Shown here piece by piece: positions 63,549 to 64,000 of a stretch of DNA of 64,000 nucleotides. The DNA is from an uncultured Mediterranea sp. (lineage in GTDB: Bacteria > Bacteroidota > Bacteroidia > Bacteroidales > Bacteroidaceae): positions 85,459-149,458 of the forward strand of contig CAMACX010000002.1 of assembly GCA_945831575.1 (NCBI GenBank). The letters are read 5' to 3'. The translations under genes were made by a program, and so were the position numbers. Each line of letters starts with the position of its first letter. The stretch's first letter is position 1. Under the pieces are notes generated by a model. That model was not told the origin of the DNA and did no database searches. It was given only the letters and a program-made list of their open reading frames with translations.

Positions 63549-64000
63549 TCAGAGCTTCTTCAGCAGGGAGGGGATGCTGACGCGCTCCTCGATGAGGCTG
63601 CAGAGGCTGCTGATGGCTACGCGCTCTTGCTGCATCGTGTCGCGGTCACGCAGGGTGACGCAGCCGTCGTTGAGCGTCTCGTGATCTACCGTGATGCAGA
63701 AGGGGGTGCCGATGGCATCCTGGCGGCGGTAGCGCTTGCCGATGGAGTCCTTCTCGTCGTAGCGGCAGTTGAAGTGGAACTTCAGGTTGTCCACAATCTC
63801 GCGGGCCTTCTCAGGCAGCCCGTCCTTCTTGACCAGCGGCATCACAGCCAGCTTCACGGGGGCCAGGGCAGCGGGCAGCTTCAGCACCACGCGGCTCTCG
63901 CCGTTCTCCAGCTTCTCCTCCTGATAGCTGGCGCAGATGATGCTCAGGAACATACGGTCCACACCGATGGAGGTCTCGATGACGAAGGGCGTGTAGCTCT
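63549..64000 (-). CDS. glyQS: Glycyl-tRNA synthetase (partial, N-terminus beyond window)
   Basis: The last ~150 residues of a single-chain class II glycyl-tRNA synthetase. YTPFVIETSIGVDRMFL is class II motif 3 with its Arg, followed by the anticodon-binding domain (LAPVKLAVMPLVKKDGLPEKA, GKRYRRQDAIGTPFCITVD, VTLRDRDTMQQERV). Charges tRNA-Gly. Cut by the window edge; the FKBP gene follows on the same strand. Confidence 0.95.
   Translation of the reverse strand, partial: SYTPFVIETSIGVDRMFLSIICASYQEEKLENGESRVVLKLPAALAPVKLAVMPLVKKDGLPEKAREIVDNLKFHFNCRYDEKDSIGKRYRRQDAIGTPFCITVDHETLNDGCVTLRDRDTMQQERVAISSLCSLIEERVSIPSLLKKL

Overview
The window is a contiguous piece of a Bacteroidales chromosome, most like Bacteroides, Phocaeicola or a relative. 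Evidence: a SusC/SusD/SusE/SusF starch-uptake operon and a SusG-type amylase; single-chain RibBA, type I asparaginase, diaminopimelate dehydrogenase and NADP-glutamate dehydrogenase of the types usual in this order; many lipoproteins; Bacteroidetes-only families (DUF4369, DUF6057, DUF4286, DUF6722, START-like); and promoters of the Bacteroides form TTTG-N19/20-TAnnTTTG instead of E. coli -35/-10 boxes. The genus cannot be fixed from the sequence alone.

Layout. 0-8.6 kb: exbD (cut by the window edge), exbB and pdxJ on the minus strand, divergent from nadK-dnaG, then three minus-strand envelope genes (DUF4369 lipoprotein, beta-propeller lipoprotein with a haem-c-like CxxCH, DUF6057 membrane protein) and a tRNA with anticodon CAT. 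8.9-19.4 kb: plus-strand housekeeping (START-like protein, LptF/G permease, ribBA, PLP aminotransferase, TerB-DnaJ protein, tricorn-like protease, aroA) facing asparaginase. 20.7-26.1 kb: threonine operon thrA / PGM-like homoserine kinase / thrC behind a possible leader. 26.2-28.5 kb: a lone SusG amylase. 28.6-35.3 kb: FemAB-like transferase, DUF2520, kdsC, maf, ruvA, ddh, nnr repair enzyme, rhamnose mutarotase. 35.9-44.9 kb, all minus: PHP phosphatase, PAP2, LTA-synthase-like sulfatase, transaldolase, double ABC ATPase, pullulanase, ruvC, DUF4286. 45.0-52.8 kb: tRNA-Ala and susCDEF. 53.1-55.2 kb: gene-poor, repeat-rich island with apparent integrase and HsdR remnants and a small DUF6722 cassette. 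55.2-64 kb, minus: lipA, DPP IV, ClC channel, threonylcarbamoyl-AMP synthase, gdhA, FKBP lipoprotein and the 3' part of the glycyl-tRNA synthetase gene.

How it works together: SusC/D/E/F should bind and import starch oligosaccharides cut at the surface by SusG, with pullulanase removing alpha-1,6 branches. The amylase lies about 20 kb from susCDEF on the other strand, yet both transcription units carry the same 14-base LacI-type palindrome about 50 bases upstream of their -7 boxes, so they look co-regulated.

The least ordinary content is intergenic. A 22-bp repeat family occurs as short arrays at three far-apart loci; other arrays of 10-24 bp units sit directly behind stop codons; and the 54.6-55.2 kb stretch packs five distinct repeat families including nested inverted repeats. 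I found no CRISPR array, rRNA operon, prophage or complete mobile element.
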